In this document: positions 26,094 to 34,671 of the stretch, piece by piece | Numbering within the stretch: the first letter of the stretch is position 1 | How the letters are laid out: every line of letters starts with the position of its first letter | NCBI GenBank assembly: GCA_031263485.1 | Contig: JAISFS010000256.1 | Span: 1 to 42,741 of the forward strand | DNA length: 42,741 nt | Source: Deltaproteobacteria bacterium | GTDB lineage: Bacteria > Desulfobacterota > Desulfarculia > Adiutricales > Adiutricaceae | Direction of reading: 5' to 3' | The notes under the pieces: model-generated | The model's input: only the letters and a program-made list of their open reading frames with translations | What the model was told of the DNA's origin: nothing | Databases searched by the model: none | Made by a program: the position numbers and the translations under genes

Positions 26094-27810
26094 AAAGAAT
26101 CGGAAGAGACTGCCTTTTGGGGATCCGTCCTTCAGGGAAATCAGAGAGGGGGATTTTCTTTACGCCGACAAGACAGAATATATCTATGACATGATTAAAT
26201 TTTCCAAATATTATTTCCTGTCACGGCCAAGGAGGTTTGGCAAGACGCTGTTGATCGATACTGTCGACGAGTTGTTCCGTGGCGACCGGAAGCTGTTCGA
26301 TGGCCTGTGGATCGATGCGGAAAGCGACTATGGGTTCGAAAAGCACCCGGTCCTCAGCTTCAACATGGCATACACCGAAGTCGATACACAGGGCGACCTT
26401 TCCGATAGAATAAAGTCCGATATCAGATATGCGGCATCGGAAGAAGGAATAAAGATTTCCGATGAATCCCTTGGGGAGATGTTGGGGCAGCTTCTTCAGG
26501 GGCTTTACAGGAAATGTAGCCTTGGAGCGGTTATCCTGGTCGACGAGTCCGATGCCCCGGTGACCGATCATATGTCTGATATCGAACTCGCCTCAGAGTG
26601 CCAAAAAGTCCTACATGATTTCTACAGGTCCATGAAAAAGAATTTCAAAAATATACATTTTGCACTCGTCACTGGCATCACCAGGTTTGCCATGGCCGCT
26701 TTGGACTCCGGACCCGACAACTTTAAGGACATCTCGCTTCTATCAGATTTCGCGGGAATATGCGGCTTCACTGTCAGCGATTTAGACAAGCTTTTCAAGG
26801 ACCGGTACGATGATACTCTCGAAAGGCTGAAAGCCGACAAGAGTATAGTTTGGAATGCCAAACATGCCGGACTAAAGGCCAAGATCCTGCAATGGTACGA
26901 TGGGTATGACTGGCTTGGTGAAGAGCATGTCCTGAACCCATACTCGATACTAATTTTTTTTTATGCAATGAAATTGGAATCGTACTGGCCGTTGTCGGGA
27001 CAGCCGTCACATCTTTCAACTCTGGCAAGGAACAATCCGCTGGAGTTCATCCAGCCAAAACTTGACGGTCATAAAGCTGATGAAATCAGGAAATCTGAAC
27101 TCACGCAACTTAAGGCTGTCCCTTTCCTCTTCCACAGCGGTTATCTGACAATTGACCGCATAATCACAAGGGAAAAGGTCATAGACAACAAAATTACGCA
27201 AATCAAGGAGTATTCTTTCAGGATCCCGAATATCGAGATTGCACTAGATTACGACTCGACAATTTTTATGAATGCTTTCGCCCCGAATGGCAAGTATTTA
27301 AGCGATTTGACCGAGAACCTTCCTGACGCCATGGTGGATAAAAATTCGAGTGAAGTGGAAATGCTTTTGCATAACCTTCTTTCCTCGATCTCGTCAGATC
27401 AACACATGATGTCCGCGCAACTTTGCCATGCGGTACTCCATGGCTCTTTGCTTGCCGCCGGATTCGATGTCCTGAGCCAAGCATCGGCCGTCCACGGCAG
27501 ATCATACATCGTCTTATCTCTCAATCATAAGGTCCGCGTGGTGATAGAGCTCAAATATTGCTGCACAGACAGGAATGTCGTTGAAGGTCGCGATGGCGGC
27601 AAGGCCTCCAGGGACGGCAACGTCGCCAAGGGCCTAAAGGAGAAGGGGCGCGCGGAAAGGGAGCTTTCCGCCTCCCTCGATGAAGGCGAGAAAGCGATAA
27701 GGGTTAAGGACTATGCCGGGCTTTACAGGGCCGCGCGTTACGCGGTCATCTGCTTGGCTGTGGCGATCCGAGGACGGGATGAGGTTGGAGCAAGGTTTGT
27801 GGATCCATAA
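26083..27810 (+). CDS. AAA-ATPase-like protein with C-terminal PD-(D/E)XK nuclease domain
   Basis: This 575-aa protein belongs to the AAA-ATPase-like plus DUF1703-type nuclease family found in many copies in gut and symbiont genomes. Visible parts are the N-terminal LPFGDPSFREIREGDFLYAD, Walker A region SRPRRFGKTLLIDTV (about 46-60), Walker B AVILVDESDAPV, and the arginine region VTGITRF. The C-terminal nuclease core reads HGRSYIVLSLNHKVRVVIEL then KY. The usual acidic residue after GR-x is Tyr here, while the E-x-K pair is kept, so catalysis may be lost. ATG 26083 uses the second of two duplicated ribosome sites. Its GC is visibly lower than that of the acs or envelope genes, suggesting transfer. 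Biological role is unknown. Confidence 0.85.
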   Translation: MEHKKNRKRLPFGDPSFREIREGDFLYADKTEYIYDMIKFSKYYFLSRPRRFGKTLLIDTVDELFRGDRKLFDGLWIDAESDYGFEKHPVLSFNMAYTEVDTQGDLSDRIKSDIRYAASEEGIKISDESLGEMLGQLLQGLYRKCSLGAVILVDESDAPVTDHMSDIELASECQKVLHDFYRSMKKNFKNIHFALVTGITRFAMAALDSGPDNFKDISLLSDFAGICGFTVSDLDKLFKDRYDDTLERLKADKSIVWNAKHAGLKAKILQWYDGYDWLGEEHVLNPYSILIFFYAMKLESYWPLSGQPSHLSTLARNNPLEFIQPKLDGHKADEIRKSELTQLKAVPFLFHSGYLTIDRIITREKVIDNKITQIKEYSFRIPNIEIALDYDSTIFMNAFAPNGKYLSDLTENLPDAMVDKNSSEVEMLLHNLLSSISSDQHMMSAQLCHAVLHGSLLAAGFDVLSQASAVHGRSYIVLSLNHKVRVVIELKYCCTDRNVVEGRDGGKASRDGNVAKGLKEKGRAERELSASLDEGEKAIRVKDYAGLYRAARYAVICLAVAIRGRDEVGARFVDP

Positions 27811-29531
27811 AACATAATCGCGGATGCACGACAGTATTTTGATTTTGCCGTCTTATCCGGAGAAGGGCGGCTGCCTTGGAGGGATCATGGAATAAAAAAT
27901 GCCGCTTAAGGATGAGGAATTCAGGAAATCACATCTGATAATCGTCTTTGCGTCTGCAAGACCTAATATATCACCATGATGACAAGAAAATGCAAATCAT
28001 GTTTCCTGTCCAGGCCCAGGTGATTCGCCAAATCGCTCTGCTCAAAATCATGAATGCGGAAAAGGTACCTGAACAAACCGGGGGCTATCGGATGGTTTCC
28101 GGTATTGAAGACTTGAAACTGGAGGCAAGGAGCTTCGAAGACAAGGCGCTTGCGTTAAACGATCCCTGCGGCAGATAGGACGATAATATCCCGCGACCCT
28201 TCGCGACGGGACGGCACACGGACCAAGTAACGTGGACATAGCTGTCTTTGTCCGGGATTCCTTGGGCAGAATATAGCAAGTTGCAGGCAAACATTATCAG
28301 ATCTGGGAATCGATTTCACCCTCTGGCTTGAGCCGCGGGTTTCGCTTCATAGGTTGGCTTCATAGGTTGTCGACTGGGGGATTTATTCATCCAAGAGATA
28401 ATCCGAACGGGTATGGAAATCCTGTAAGATATCCCGGCGAGATAAAGCCGGTATGTCTGAATCGGTGAACATCATCAGTATGGAGTTTCTGGCAACATCC
28501 TGCATGCCCGACTCTCGCGGATGCCGGCATCATTCGTCTCCGTTTGGATATTCCGGCGTTGTCCGGGCAGAAGAGCCGGGAGCGGGGGCCGCGTTTTTGC
28601 CGGCAGCTCTTCTCCGACCTGTCAAGCCCTCCACCCATGAAAACCGCACAGGAGCTGCTCGGGTGCCGGGCAGCGGCATCGGCATCGGCATCGGGATGTC
28701 CGCAACCCGTGACTTTCAAGCTCCAGGAGAAGCGGCAATGATTGGGACTTGTTCCGCAACGAGGTTCCCAAGGTGTGGCAGGGCGAAGCTCTGGGTGCCG
28801 AAAGGCGGGCAACCTGGCTTCCCCGTGTCCGAACTCAATCTTGATTCCACTGCAAAAACCTTCCCGCTCGACAGACGAAGTGGAACGCCATGCGGCCATC
28901 GCATTAGCACCGTGCGCTTAAACCTTAATCCACCGTATATCTGCGCACCCTTTACCCACACACTCTGCCTTAAAATGACTGCCATGAGGTTAGGAGGGGG
29001 TTTTTGCAGTGGAATCATTCTTCCTCCCCATATTCCGGCATACACTCCCGGGTCCCGGCTCGATGATGTCAGGTGTCTCAGAAATGGGCGTTAACGGTCG
29101 TATTTCGGCCGTAACGATATCGTTTGCCGACCGCGCGTGGGACGTAGGCGGTTAAAGGAAAGTGAAGGGGATCGACCTGACATTTGCGAATCTCTCACTT
29201 CATCGGCGCAGGGATGTGCCAATTCAATTCCAATTTTCTGGTGCCGTATTGAATCGGGAGTCGTCTGCGGGACTCCTGGGCTGCAGGCCTGCATGTCTGC
29301 ATGTCTGCATGTCTGCATCGGCGGGAAAGTTGGGCGTAAGGTTCTGGCCGTGTATGGATCGCGCGGTCCGGATGCAGGTCGCTCACAGGTCCGGGCCAAG
29401 ATCCGGGATCCTGAGGCGTCGGGCCGATCTGAAAGCGGCCTTTCCGGAATCCCGTGACGGAACGGCGGAACCGATTTGCCCTTGGGTCCAGATGACGGCG
29501 GGTGAAGGGCGAGTTCGCGGCAAAAGAAGGT
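27811..29531. other. Gene-poor, partly decayed stretch of about 1.7 kb
   Basis: No intact gene. Near 27899 a short frame reads MPLKDEEFRKSHLIIVFASA and stops after 26 codons. At 27990-28178 another frame reads MQIMFPVQAQVIRQIALLKI and continues to a stop. Both look like pieces of low-GC proteins with no family recognised. Short repeats occur near 28674-28697 (GGCATC units) and 29289-29316 (about four copies of TGCATGTC). Confidence 0.4.
27990..28178 (+). pseudogene. Unidentified protein-like fragment
   Basis: A 62-codon frame of lower GC (MQIMFPVQAQVIRQIALLKI, then NAEKVPEQTGGYRMVSGIED) with plausible protein composition but no ribosome site. It may be the remains of a gene transferred together with the upstream AAA-ATPase gene. 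Confidence 0.25.
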
Positions 29532-29747
29532 CTACGCGACCGGGTCCTCCGAAGGCTCGTTGGGATTCCCGGGATTTGCGGTTTCGGCCTCCCGGCGGGC
29601 CTCGTCGGCGGTCTTCGAGCGGCAGCGGCGCTTGTTGAAGAGGCGGGGGTCCGAGTGCTCGTTGTAGAGGCCTTTGGCGAGCTTCGCTATCTTCGGGGCC
29701 ATGATGCCAAGGGCGGTGCCGCCCAAGAGGTAGAGGATCCTGCTCAT
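29532..29747 (-). CDS. Small hypothetical protein with one hydrophobic N-terminal segment
   Basis: This 71-aa protein begins MSRILYLLGGTALGIMAPKI, a short hydrophobic segment with Gly residues that could be a single membrane anchor. A basic stretch follows (NKRRCRSKT), then an acidic, hydrophilic tail (DEARREAETANPGNPNEPSE). The ATG at 29747 is supported by AAGGAGAA seven bases upstream; the open frame extends further but has no site. It lies 226 bp downstream of the DnaJ-like gene on the same strand. The family is not recognised; small proteins with a similar glycine-rich start and tail occur in other anaerobes. Confidence 0.65.
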   Translation of the reverse strand: MSRILYLLGGTALGIMAPKIAKLAKGLYNEHSDPRLFNKRRCRSKTADEARREAETANPGNPNEPSEDPVA

Positions 29748-29769
29748 CTGGTTCTCCTTGGATTTTGCG

Positions 29770-29930
29770 CCGGTCGGCCCGTGGGCGACCGATGCCGAGG
29801 GATGGCGGAAGGCCGGTGCGTCAGCGTCCGCAACAAAGGGTCCGGCTGGCGGTCGGCCACTGGCTTGAGACCTCGTCCGCCGCAAAGGTGTCGGCTGGCG
29901 GTCGGTCGATGGCTTTGAGGGTATCCGCCA
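29770..29930. repeat. Two-copy imperfect direct repeat of about 50 bp
   Basis: The sequence around CCGGCTGGCGGTCGGCCACTGG recurs about 54 bp later as TCGGCTGGCGGTCGGTCGATGG, each followed by CTTGAG or TTTGAGG and preceded by CCGC and AAAG. It fills most of the gap between the 71-aa gene and the DnaJ-like gene. Confidence 0.5.
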
Positions 29931-29973
29931 TAATGGATTCAGCGGGGGTTTCGCCGGGATGCCGAGGGTCGCA

Positions 29974-31227
29974 TTAGCCGGGGGTCCGGGACGCGGGAGA
30001 CGGGACGGTGACGTTCAGGAGCAGATCGCCCCGCTTGCCGTCCGGCTTGAGGTTGCCTTGGCCGGGGAGGCGGAGTCTTGCCCCGTCCTTGCTTTTCGGA
30101 GGGACGCGCACCGAAAGCCTGCGGTCCCTCCCGTCCTGGATGTACTGGACCTCCACGGTGGTGCCGCTCATGGCGGCTTCGGGGGAGAGGGCCAGGGAGA
30201 AGACCAGGTCCTGCTCCGCGAGCTTCGGGCCCTCCGGCGCCAGCGGGTTGGAGAAGATTTTGCCCTTGATCCGCTTGAGCCTGGACGTCACGGCGTCCTT
30301 CAACGGCGACCAGAGAGGGCGGGGCTTGACCTTCTCGTTCAAGTGATCGAGCACGGGGTTGCGGTCGCTTAAGCCGGAACGGACGAGCTCTTCCTTGATC
30401 ATCTTGAGCGACACCCTGCCGTCCGGGGTGGTGAAGAAGGTCTGGATGATGTCCTCGGGATCGGCGGCGGCTTTCCCCTTCGGGGCCGCGTTGGCTTCAG
30501 GCCCTCCGTCCTTGCCGCGGTTGCGGGGGCTTCCGGGGGGAGGGGCGGCGCGCCCGAAGGAGTCGTAGGTGCCCGCGCTGGCGTGCCCCGTTCCCGAAGC
30601 GGCCTCGCCGGCGCCTCTGAAAAGGCGGGACGCCGCGTCCTGAGCTGCCTGTGAAGCCCCGCCCGCCCGGCCTCGGGGGCCCGAGGCATCGTGGCCCGCG
30701 CCAGGCGGGCCTTGTTGGGTTGCGGCGGTGCGGCCCGCGCCCGTGCGGACTTGGGCGCCCGCAACATTGCGTCCCTCGCCGGGCTGGAATCGGGTGTCCG
30801 AGGCGTCGCGTCCCGCGCCGGCCTGGCGGCGGGCGCCAGCAGGGTCGCGGCCCGCATCCGGTCCGGGCTTTCTCCCATGCCCTTGCCTTGCGGCGTTGCC
30901 GTCTGCCTGCCCTGCGGCCTTGGTTGGCTGGCGGCCGGCGGACCTGCCTTTGGCGGAATGGCCGGAAGCGTCCCTGGGCCTGGCCCTGGAGCGCTTCTTG
31001 GCGAGAAGACGATCGTAGCGGGCCCTTGCCGGAGGGTCCCTTAAGACCGCATAGGCCTGGGAGACGGCCTTGAACATCTCCTCGGCCGCCCTGTCGCCGG
31101 GGTTGCGGTCGGGGTGATGTTTCAGGGCGAGGTTGAGGTAGGCCGCCCTCAGGGCTTCCGCCTTGCAGTCCTCGCCGATGCCCAGGACGCTGTAGAAGTC
31201 CCGATCCTTTTGCTGGGCGGCGGCCAT
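29974..31227 (-). CDS. DnaJ-domain co-chaperone without zinc finger, long disordered linker
   Basis: This 417-aa cytoplasmic protein starts with a complete J-domain (about 9-73, DFYSVLGI ... LKHHPDRNPGD) with His38-Pro39-Asp40, the motif that stimulates Hsp70. Residues about 75-255 are an Ala/Gly/Arg/Gln-rich disordered linker with loose GAGRD- and GPRG-like repeats. The C-terminal part (about 336-410: DLVFSLALSPEAAMSG, then TVEVQYIQDGRDRRLSVRVP and LRLPGQGNLKPDGKRGDLLL) resembles a DnaJ substrate-binding beta-domain. There is no CxxCxGxG zinc finger, so it is nearer CbpA-type than DnaJ. ATG 31227 is four bases after the rfaE2 stop, so the two are likely co-transcribed. Confidence 0.82.
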   Translation of the reverse strand: MAAAQQKDRDFYSVLGIGEDCKAEALRAAYLNLALKHHPDRNPGDRAAEEMFKAVSQAYAVLRDPPARARYDRLLAKKRSRARPRDASGHSAKGRSAGRQPTKAAGQADGNAARQGHGRKPGPDAGRDPAGARRQAGAGRDASDTRFQPGEGRNVAGAQVRTGAGRTAATQQGPPGAGHDASGPRGRAGGASQAAQDAASRLFRGAGEAASGTGHASAGTYDSFGRAAPPPGSPRNRGKDGGPEANAAPKGKAAADPEDIIQTFFTTPDGRVSLKMIKEELVRSGLSDRNPVLDHLNEKVKPRPLWSPLKDAVTSRLKRIKGKIFSNPLAPEGPKLAEQDLVFSLALSPEAAMSGTTVEVQYIQDGRDRRLSVRVPPKSKDGARLRLPGQGNLKPDGKRGDLLLNVTVPSPASRTPG

Positions 31228-31231
31228 CCCG

Positions 31232-31720
31232 TCATGCCCCGCCGAGGTCGAGGATCCGGCTGACGATGGAGGTGGTGGAATACCCGTCCAGGAACGGGAG
31301 CGACATTACCTTGCCCCCGGCGGCGGCGACCTCGGCCCCGCCCACGATGTCGTCCGTCCTCCAGTCGCCGCCCTTGACCAGCACGTCGGGGACGAGGAGC
31401 CTGATGATGTTCAAGGGGGTGTCCTCGTGAAAGATCACCACCCCGTCCGTAGAGGCGAGCCCGGAGAGCATGAGCGCACGGTCGCCCTCAAGGTTGATCG
31501 GGCGCCTGGGGCCTTTCAGGCGCTTTACGGAGGCATCGGAATTCAGCCCCACGAACAGGGCCGATCCCAAGGCCCGTGCCCTGGCGAGATAGTCCAGATG
31601 CCCCGGATGCAGGATGTCGAAGCAGCCGTTGGTGAAGACCAGGGTCCCGCCGCTCTCCTTGAGCGTGGCCCTTCTTTCCAAGGCCTCGTGGACGGTCAAT
31701 AGTTTCGAGAAGGGTGGCAT
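31232..31720 (-). CDS. rfaE2: D-glycero-beta-D-manno-heptose 1-phosphate adenylyltransferase (RfaE2/HldE C-terminal type)
   Basis: This 162-aa cytoplasmic nucleotidyltransferase makes ADP-heptose for the lipopolysaccharide inner core. The stretch TLVFTNGCFDILHPGHLDYL carries the HxGH nucleotide-binding motif, followed by GLNSDASVKRLKGPRRPI, LVPDVLVKGGDW and the closing GYSTTSIVSRI with the ST(T/S)-x-I motif. It lacks the kinase half of bifunctional HldE. ATG 31720 gives the usual length; a GTG at 31756 would add 12 residues and lies in the loop of a 17-bp hairpin (31735-31775). It is directly followed by the DnaJ-like gene. Confidence 0.93.
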   Translation of the reverse strand: MPPFSKLLTVHEALERRATLKESGGTLVFTNGCFDILHPGHLDYLARARALGSALFVGLNSDASVKRLKGPRRPINLEGDRALMLSGLASTDGVVIFHEDTPLNIIRLLVPDVLVKGGDWRTDDIVGGAEVAAAGGKVMSLPFLDGYSTTSIVSRILDLGGA

Positions 31721-31734
31721 CGTCCCAGCGGGTT

Positions 31735-31775
31735 CCCTCCCCCGGAAGGGGCGCACCGCCCCTTCCGGGGGAGGG
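31735..31775 (-). promoter_or_regulatory. Perfect 17-bp stem-loop just upstream of rfaE2
   Basis: CCCTCCCCCGGAAGGGG and its exact reverse complement flank a 7-base loop (CGCACCG). On the rfaE2 mRNA it would sit 14 bases before the ATG and hide the GGAGGG in its 3' arm; the alternative GTG start lies in the loop. It may regulate translation, or be a repeat-type hairpin. Confidence 0.55.
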
Positions 31776-32132
31776 CTGGAGGGGTCAGGGACGGGCGAAG
31801 GCTATGTTCGGGCCGACCTGAATTATAGTTTAAACCGAGCCTCAAAAAAAGCACGGGAAGAATCGAAGGCGGAGACGGCGAGGGGGCGAGAGAGGGACGA
31901 AGGTGACCGGAGAGAAACCGGAGGCATGAGGGAAGATTTGGCTCAAGGGCTTGAAGACGATGGCTCGGGGCGGAGACTCGAAAGCGAGGAGGCCAAATCG
32001 ATGGCGTCTTCAGGAAAGGCCGGGCGAAAGAAGCTATTGTTGGGAAATTGTGGGGAATATGGTGCTCATGGAAGGCGAGGCGGGGCGTGGAACGCCAGGA
32101 GCGGATCAAGATTCAGATATCGCGCGGGCGAA

Positions 32133-32200
32133 TGCGATGGGGTCGCGCAGATTCATGCGATGGGGTCGCGCAGATTCATGCGACGGGGTCGCGCATAATC
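32133..32200. repeat. 23-bp direct repeat, 3 copies
   Basis: The unit TGCGATGGGGTCGCGCAGAT plus TCA starts at 32133, 32156 and 32179; the third copy has two changes. A related single motif, ATGCGATGGCGTTGCGCAG, is found at about 33208. Confidence 0.85.
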
Positions 32201-32396
32201 ATGTCAAGACGTTTCTCAAGTATTCGCGATGGCATCGTGTAGCCAAATACGATGACTCCGGCGGGGAAAAGCCGCACTCTGGAGAAAACGAATGGAACTC
32301 CGTTTCCGCCGACAGTCGGGCAGGCGCGGGGAGTGACAGGCAGATGAATTGCAACTGCCCTGATGCTAACGCCTTGTTAGGGCACGCTGCCCGATA

Positions 32397-32428
32397 CCAG
32401 GGGTCGAACTCTCTGGCCCCTTTTTCTG
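32397..32428 (+). terminator. Terminator-like hairpin
   Basis: AGGGGTC pairs with GGCCCCT (one G-T) around a 9-base loop and is followed by TTTTTC. It reads on the plus strand, where no gene lies upstream; it may end an unseen transcript. Confidence 0.5.
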
Positions 32429-32564
32429 CACTCTTCCTTGGAGTTCATTGCCGTCGTCTTCCTGGGCAAGCTGTCCGGCAAATCATCAGGCTCTCAGCTT
32501 CCCATAAGGCTTCGGGCTTCCGGCACGGGTTCCTGCTTTGAGACCGTGCGTGAGCCAAGCCCGG

Positions 32565-33184
32565 TCATTGTTCGGCAAGAGCGGTCAGAAGTCGATCGCC
32601 GTCTCCACCTTCTTGAGTCTCTGTTTCTTCAGCTTTCTCATGCTGTAGAATCTGCTTGAACAAGCCGAAGAGGGACTCCATCCTTCTCCGCTTGGCGGGC
32701 ATGCCTCCTTTTTTCATGGGTCCCGTGTCCGGCGCGGCGTCTGGCGGCGTCCATCAAGGAGAAACCGTAACACTGCCCGCGACCTTCTTCAGGAGCTAGA
32801 TCGGGTGCCGGTTCAGGAACACGGCACACGGATGAGGTGCCCCCCCCCGGCGTACTGCGGCCGTACGCGTCTCGATCGCAGGTGACGAACCCGTCCGGGC
32901 GCGGACCGGCGATTTGCAGGTCGGTCGCGTTGAGCCCTTGCCTCCAGGCGCTCTTCGCGTAGTAGGCCTCCTGGTGGCGGGGCATGTCGTAGCGCAATTT
33001 AATCCGGTCCCTGTCAGAGGCGTCGGTCCGGGTTTTCCAGGCCACCGGCGGCCAGGACGATGCCCATCGCGAGGACAGCGGCATCGGTGAACGGCTTTCC
33101 CTGGTCAGGGAAGGAGAAAGAGCCATGGGAGGTCTCGCTGTGGGCCATGCCGTAGTCCGCCATGCCGAAGCGGGGGTTGAACAT
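32565..33184 (-). pseudogene. Multiply frameshifted unidentified gene
   Basis: Three protein-like stretches lie in three different minus-strand frames. From 33184: MFNPRFGMADYGMAHSETSH, then SFSFPDQGKPFTDAAVLAMG. Near 33010-32860: LRYDMPRHQEAYYAKSAWRQ and TDLQIAGPRPDGFVTCDRD. From 32717 to the stop at 32565: MKKGGMPAKRRRMESLFGLF and KQILQHEKAEETETQEGG. Together they could be one broken gene of about 200 codons. A mobile-element origin is possible, but no transposase motif or terminal repeat is seen. Confidence 0.35.
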
Positions 33185-33360
33185 TTAACGGGGTTGGCGC
33201 ACAGCTCATGCGATGGCGTTGCGCAGGATGGCGTGAGGTGTCCTGCAAGTTTCCGCCAAGGCATCGCGCATGATCCGGGAAAACGGTTTTCAGAGGCGAC
33301 TCGAGGTGCGGACGGGCGCGAGGGACGCAAGATACCGCACCCGTCCGTGCGGGGAGGCCT

Positions 33361-33497
33361 GCCGCAGTCCCGTGCGAGAGGTCGGCCGCAGTCCCGTGCG
33401 GGTGGCCGGTCACAGTCCCGTGCGGGTGGCCGGCCGCAGTCCCGTGCGGGAGGTCGGCCGCAGTCCCGTGCGGGTGGCCGGTCACAGTCCCGTGCGG
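33361..33497. repeat. 24-bp tandem array running over the uppP stop codon
   Basis: Units of 24 bp (GCCGCAGTCCCGTGCGGGTG plus GCCG, with GTCACAG variants) start at 33361, 33385, 33409, 33433, 33457 and 33481. The last unit contains the codons Arg-Thr-Gly-Leu-stop of uppP on the minus strand, so the array appears to be an amplification of the 3' end of that gene. Confidence 0.9.
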
Positions 33498-34309
33498 TAC
33501 AGGTGCAGGGTGAGGAGCCCGGCGGCCACGCACCACGGGGCGAAGTAGTGGAAGCGTTCCCTGTTGACGATGTAGGTGAGGAGCTTCAGGGCCATGAAGC
33601 CGGACACGGCGGCCACAGCGAAGCCCAGGGCCGCGGCGGAGGGCGGGAAGGTGGAGGCGCCGGCGTCCCGGAACTTCAGGAGAAGCCCTCCCAGGATGGC
33701 CGGGACGGACAGCAGGAACGAGTAGCGGGCGGCGAGCGATCCCTCCAGGCCCAGCATGAGGGCCACGCAGATGGTGATGCCGCTGCGGGAGATGCCGGGC
33801 GCGATGGCGATGCCCTGCGAGCAGCCGATGACGAATGCCGCCCAGGCCGGGAACTCCAGCTCGCTCTTGTAGACGGCGGTCTTCAGGAAGCGGGAGACCG
33901 TGAGCACCGCGGCGGTTATGAGGAAGCATATGCCCACGGCCTTGAGGGAGGAGAAAAGGGACGTGAGGTAATCCTCGAAGAGGAGACCTATGACGGCCGT
34001 GGGCACGGAGCCTATGACTATCATCACCCCCAGCCGGAAGATCGGACGGACCCGGTAGCTCTTGCGGAGCTCGGAGGGGCGTCCAAGACGGCGGAGTTCG
34101 GAGATAAGCCCCGCCATTTCCCTGCGGTAGAAGACGCACACTGCGGCCAGGGTGCCCAGGTGCAAGATCAGATCGAAGAAGACCTCGGGGCCGTGGAAGC
34201 CGTAGAGCGCCTGGGCGAGGGCCAGATGCCCGGAGGAGGATACCGGCAGGAACTCGCAGAGTCCCTGCACCAGTCCCAGCACTGCCGCGTGCGTCGACTC
34301 GGGGGTCAC
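33482..34309 (-). CDS. uppP: Undecaprenyl-diphosphatase UppP/BacA
   Basis: This 275-aa polytopic membrane protein recycles undecaprenyl diphosphate to the monophosphate carrier lipid used for peptidoglycan and O-antigen. The N-terminal catalytic motif is LVQGLCEFLPVSSSGHLAL (Q-x3-E and the serine-rich loop) and the second is APGISRSGITI. About eight hydrophobic segments are visible; length is normal. The start is GTG at 34309, giving the expected N-terminus (THAAVLGLVQGLCEF); its ribosome site is weak. The GTG overlaps the stop of a 75-codon low-complexity frame (34533-34306) that I do not call a gene. The stop codon lies in a 24-bp repeat array. Confidence 0.95.
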   Translation of the reverse strand: MTPESTHAAVLGLVQGLCEFLPVSSSGHLALAQALYGFHGPEVFFDLILHLGTLAAVCVFYRREMAGLISELRRLGRPSELRKSYRVRPIFRLGVMIVIGSVPTAVIGLLFEDYLTSLFSSLKAVGICFLITAAVLTVSRFLKTAVYKSELEFPAWAAFVIGCSQGIAIAPGISRSGITICVALMLGLEGSLAARYSFLLSVPAILGGLLLKFRDAGASTFPPSAAALGFAVAAVSGFMALKLLTYIVNRERFHYFAPWCVAAGLLTLHLYRTGL

Positions 34310-34671
34310 TGGGCCACCGTCGCAGCCGCCAGAGCCTGAGTCCCGTTCCGGTCTTCCGCCGTCGCGTAAGATCCGTTGCGGGATTCATCGGAGGGAATTC
34401 CGGGAGATCCGGTGGAGGTTCCGACAAGGCATTCGACGGAAGGGCCCGAGGGAGGTCCTGGTTGGTCAAAGGGTTGGCACATATGGAGTTGAGTCTCTTG
34501 GTTTTTCTTTAGCGGGCCAGGGCTCCCAAGCAAGCGATCGGGCGGGCGGAAGGCCCTGCAGGCGAGAGTCCGCGGATGGCAGGCGTGTCCAGGCGCGATG
34601 GGACAGGCGGCCAGGGCGACAGGGGGGGCCGATGCGGCGGGGCCTGCGGGGGCCGACCGCGCCGGCGGCTC
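34310..34671. other. Gap between the asparagine-synthetase-like gene and uppP
   Basis: A 362-bp gap. A 75-codon minus-strand frame ends exactly at the uppP start (GTGA overlap), but its composition (Ser/Gly/Pro/Thr) and lack of a ribosome site speak against a gene. Nothing else is seen. Confidence 0.4.

Larger units (their letters stand above)
31776..32564. other. Gene-free stretch of about 0.8 kb
   Basis: No supported gene. It contains the 23-bp repeat at 32133-32200 and a plus-strand terminator-like hairpin at 32397-32428, both listed separately. Confidence 0.4.

Noticed and set aside
32340..32428. tRNA-like sequence (GGTCGAACTC resembles a T-loop)
   Set aside because: No acceptor stem, D-arm or anticodon arm could be folded around it. 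It is better explained as part of a terminator-like hairpin.
34306..34533. 75-codon frame overlapping the uppP start by GTGA
   Set aside because: The overlap looks like coupling, but composition is low-complexity, there is no ribosome site, and it resembles no protein.
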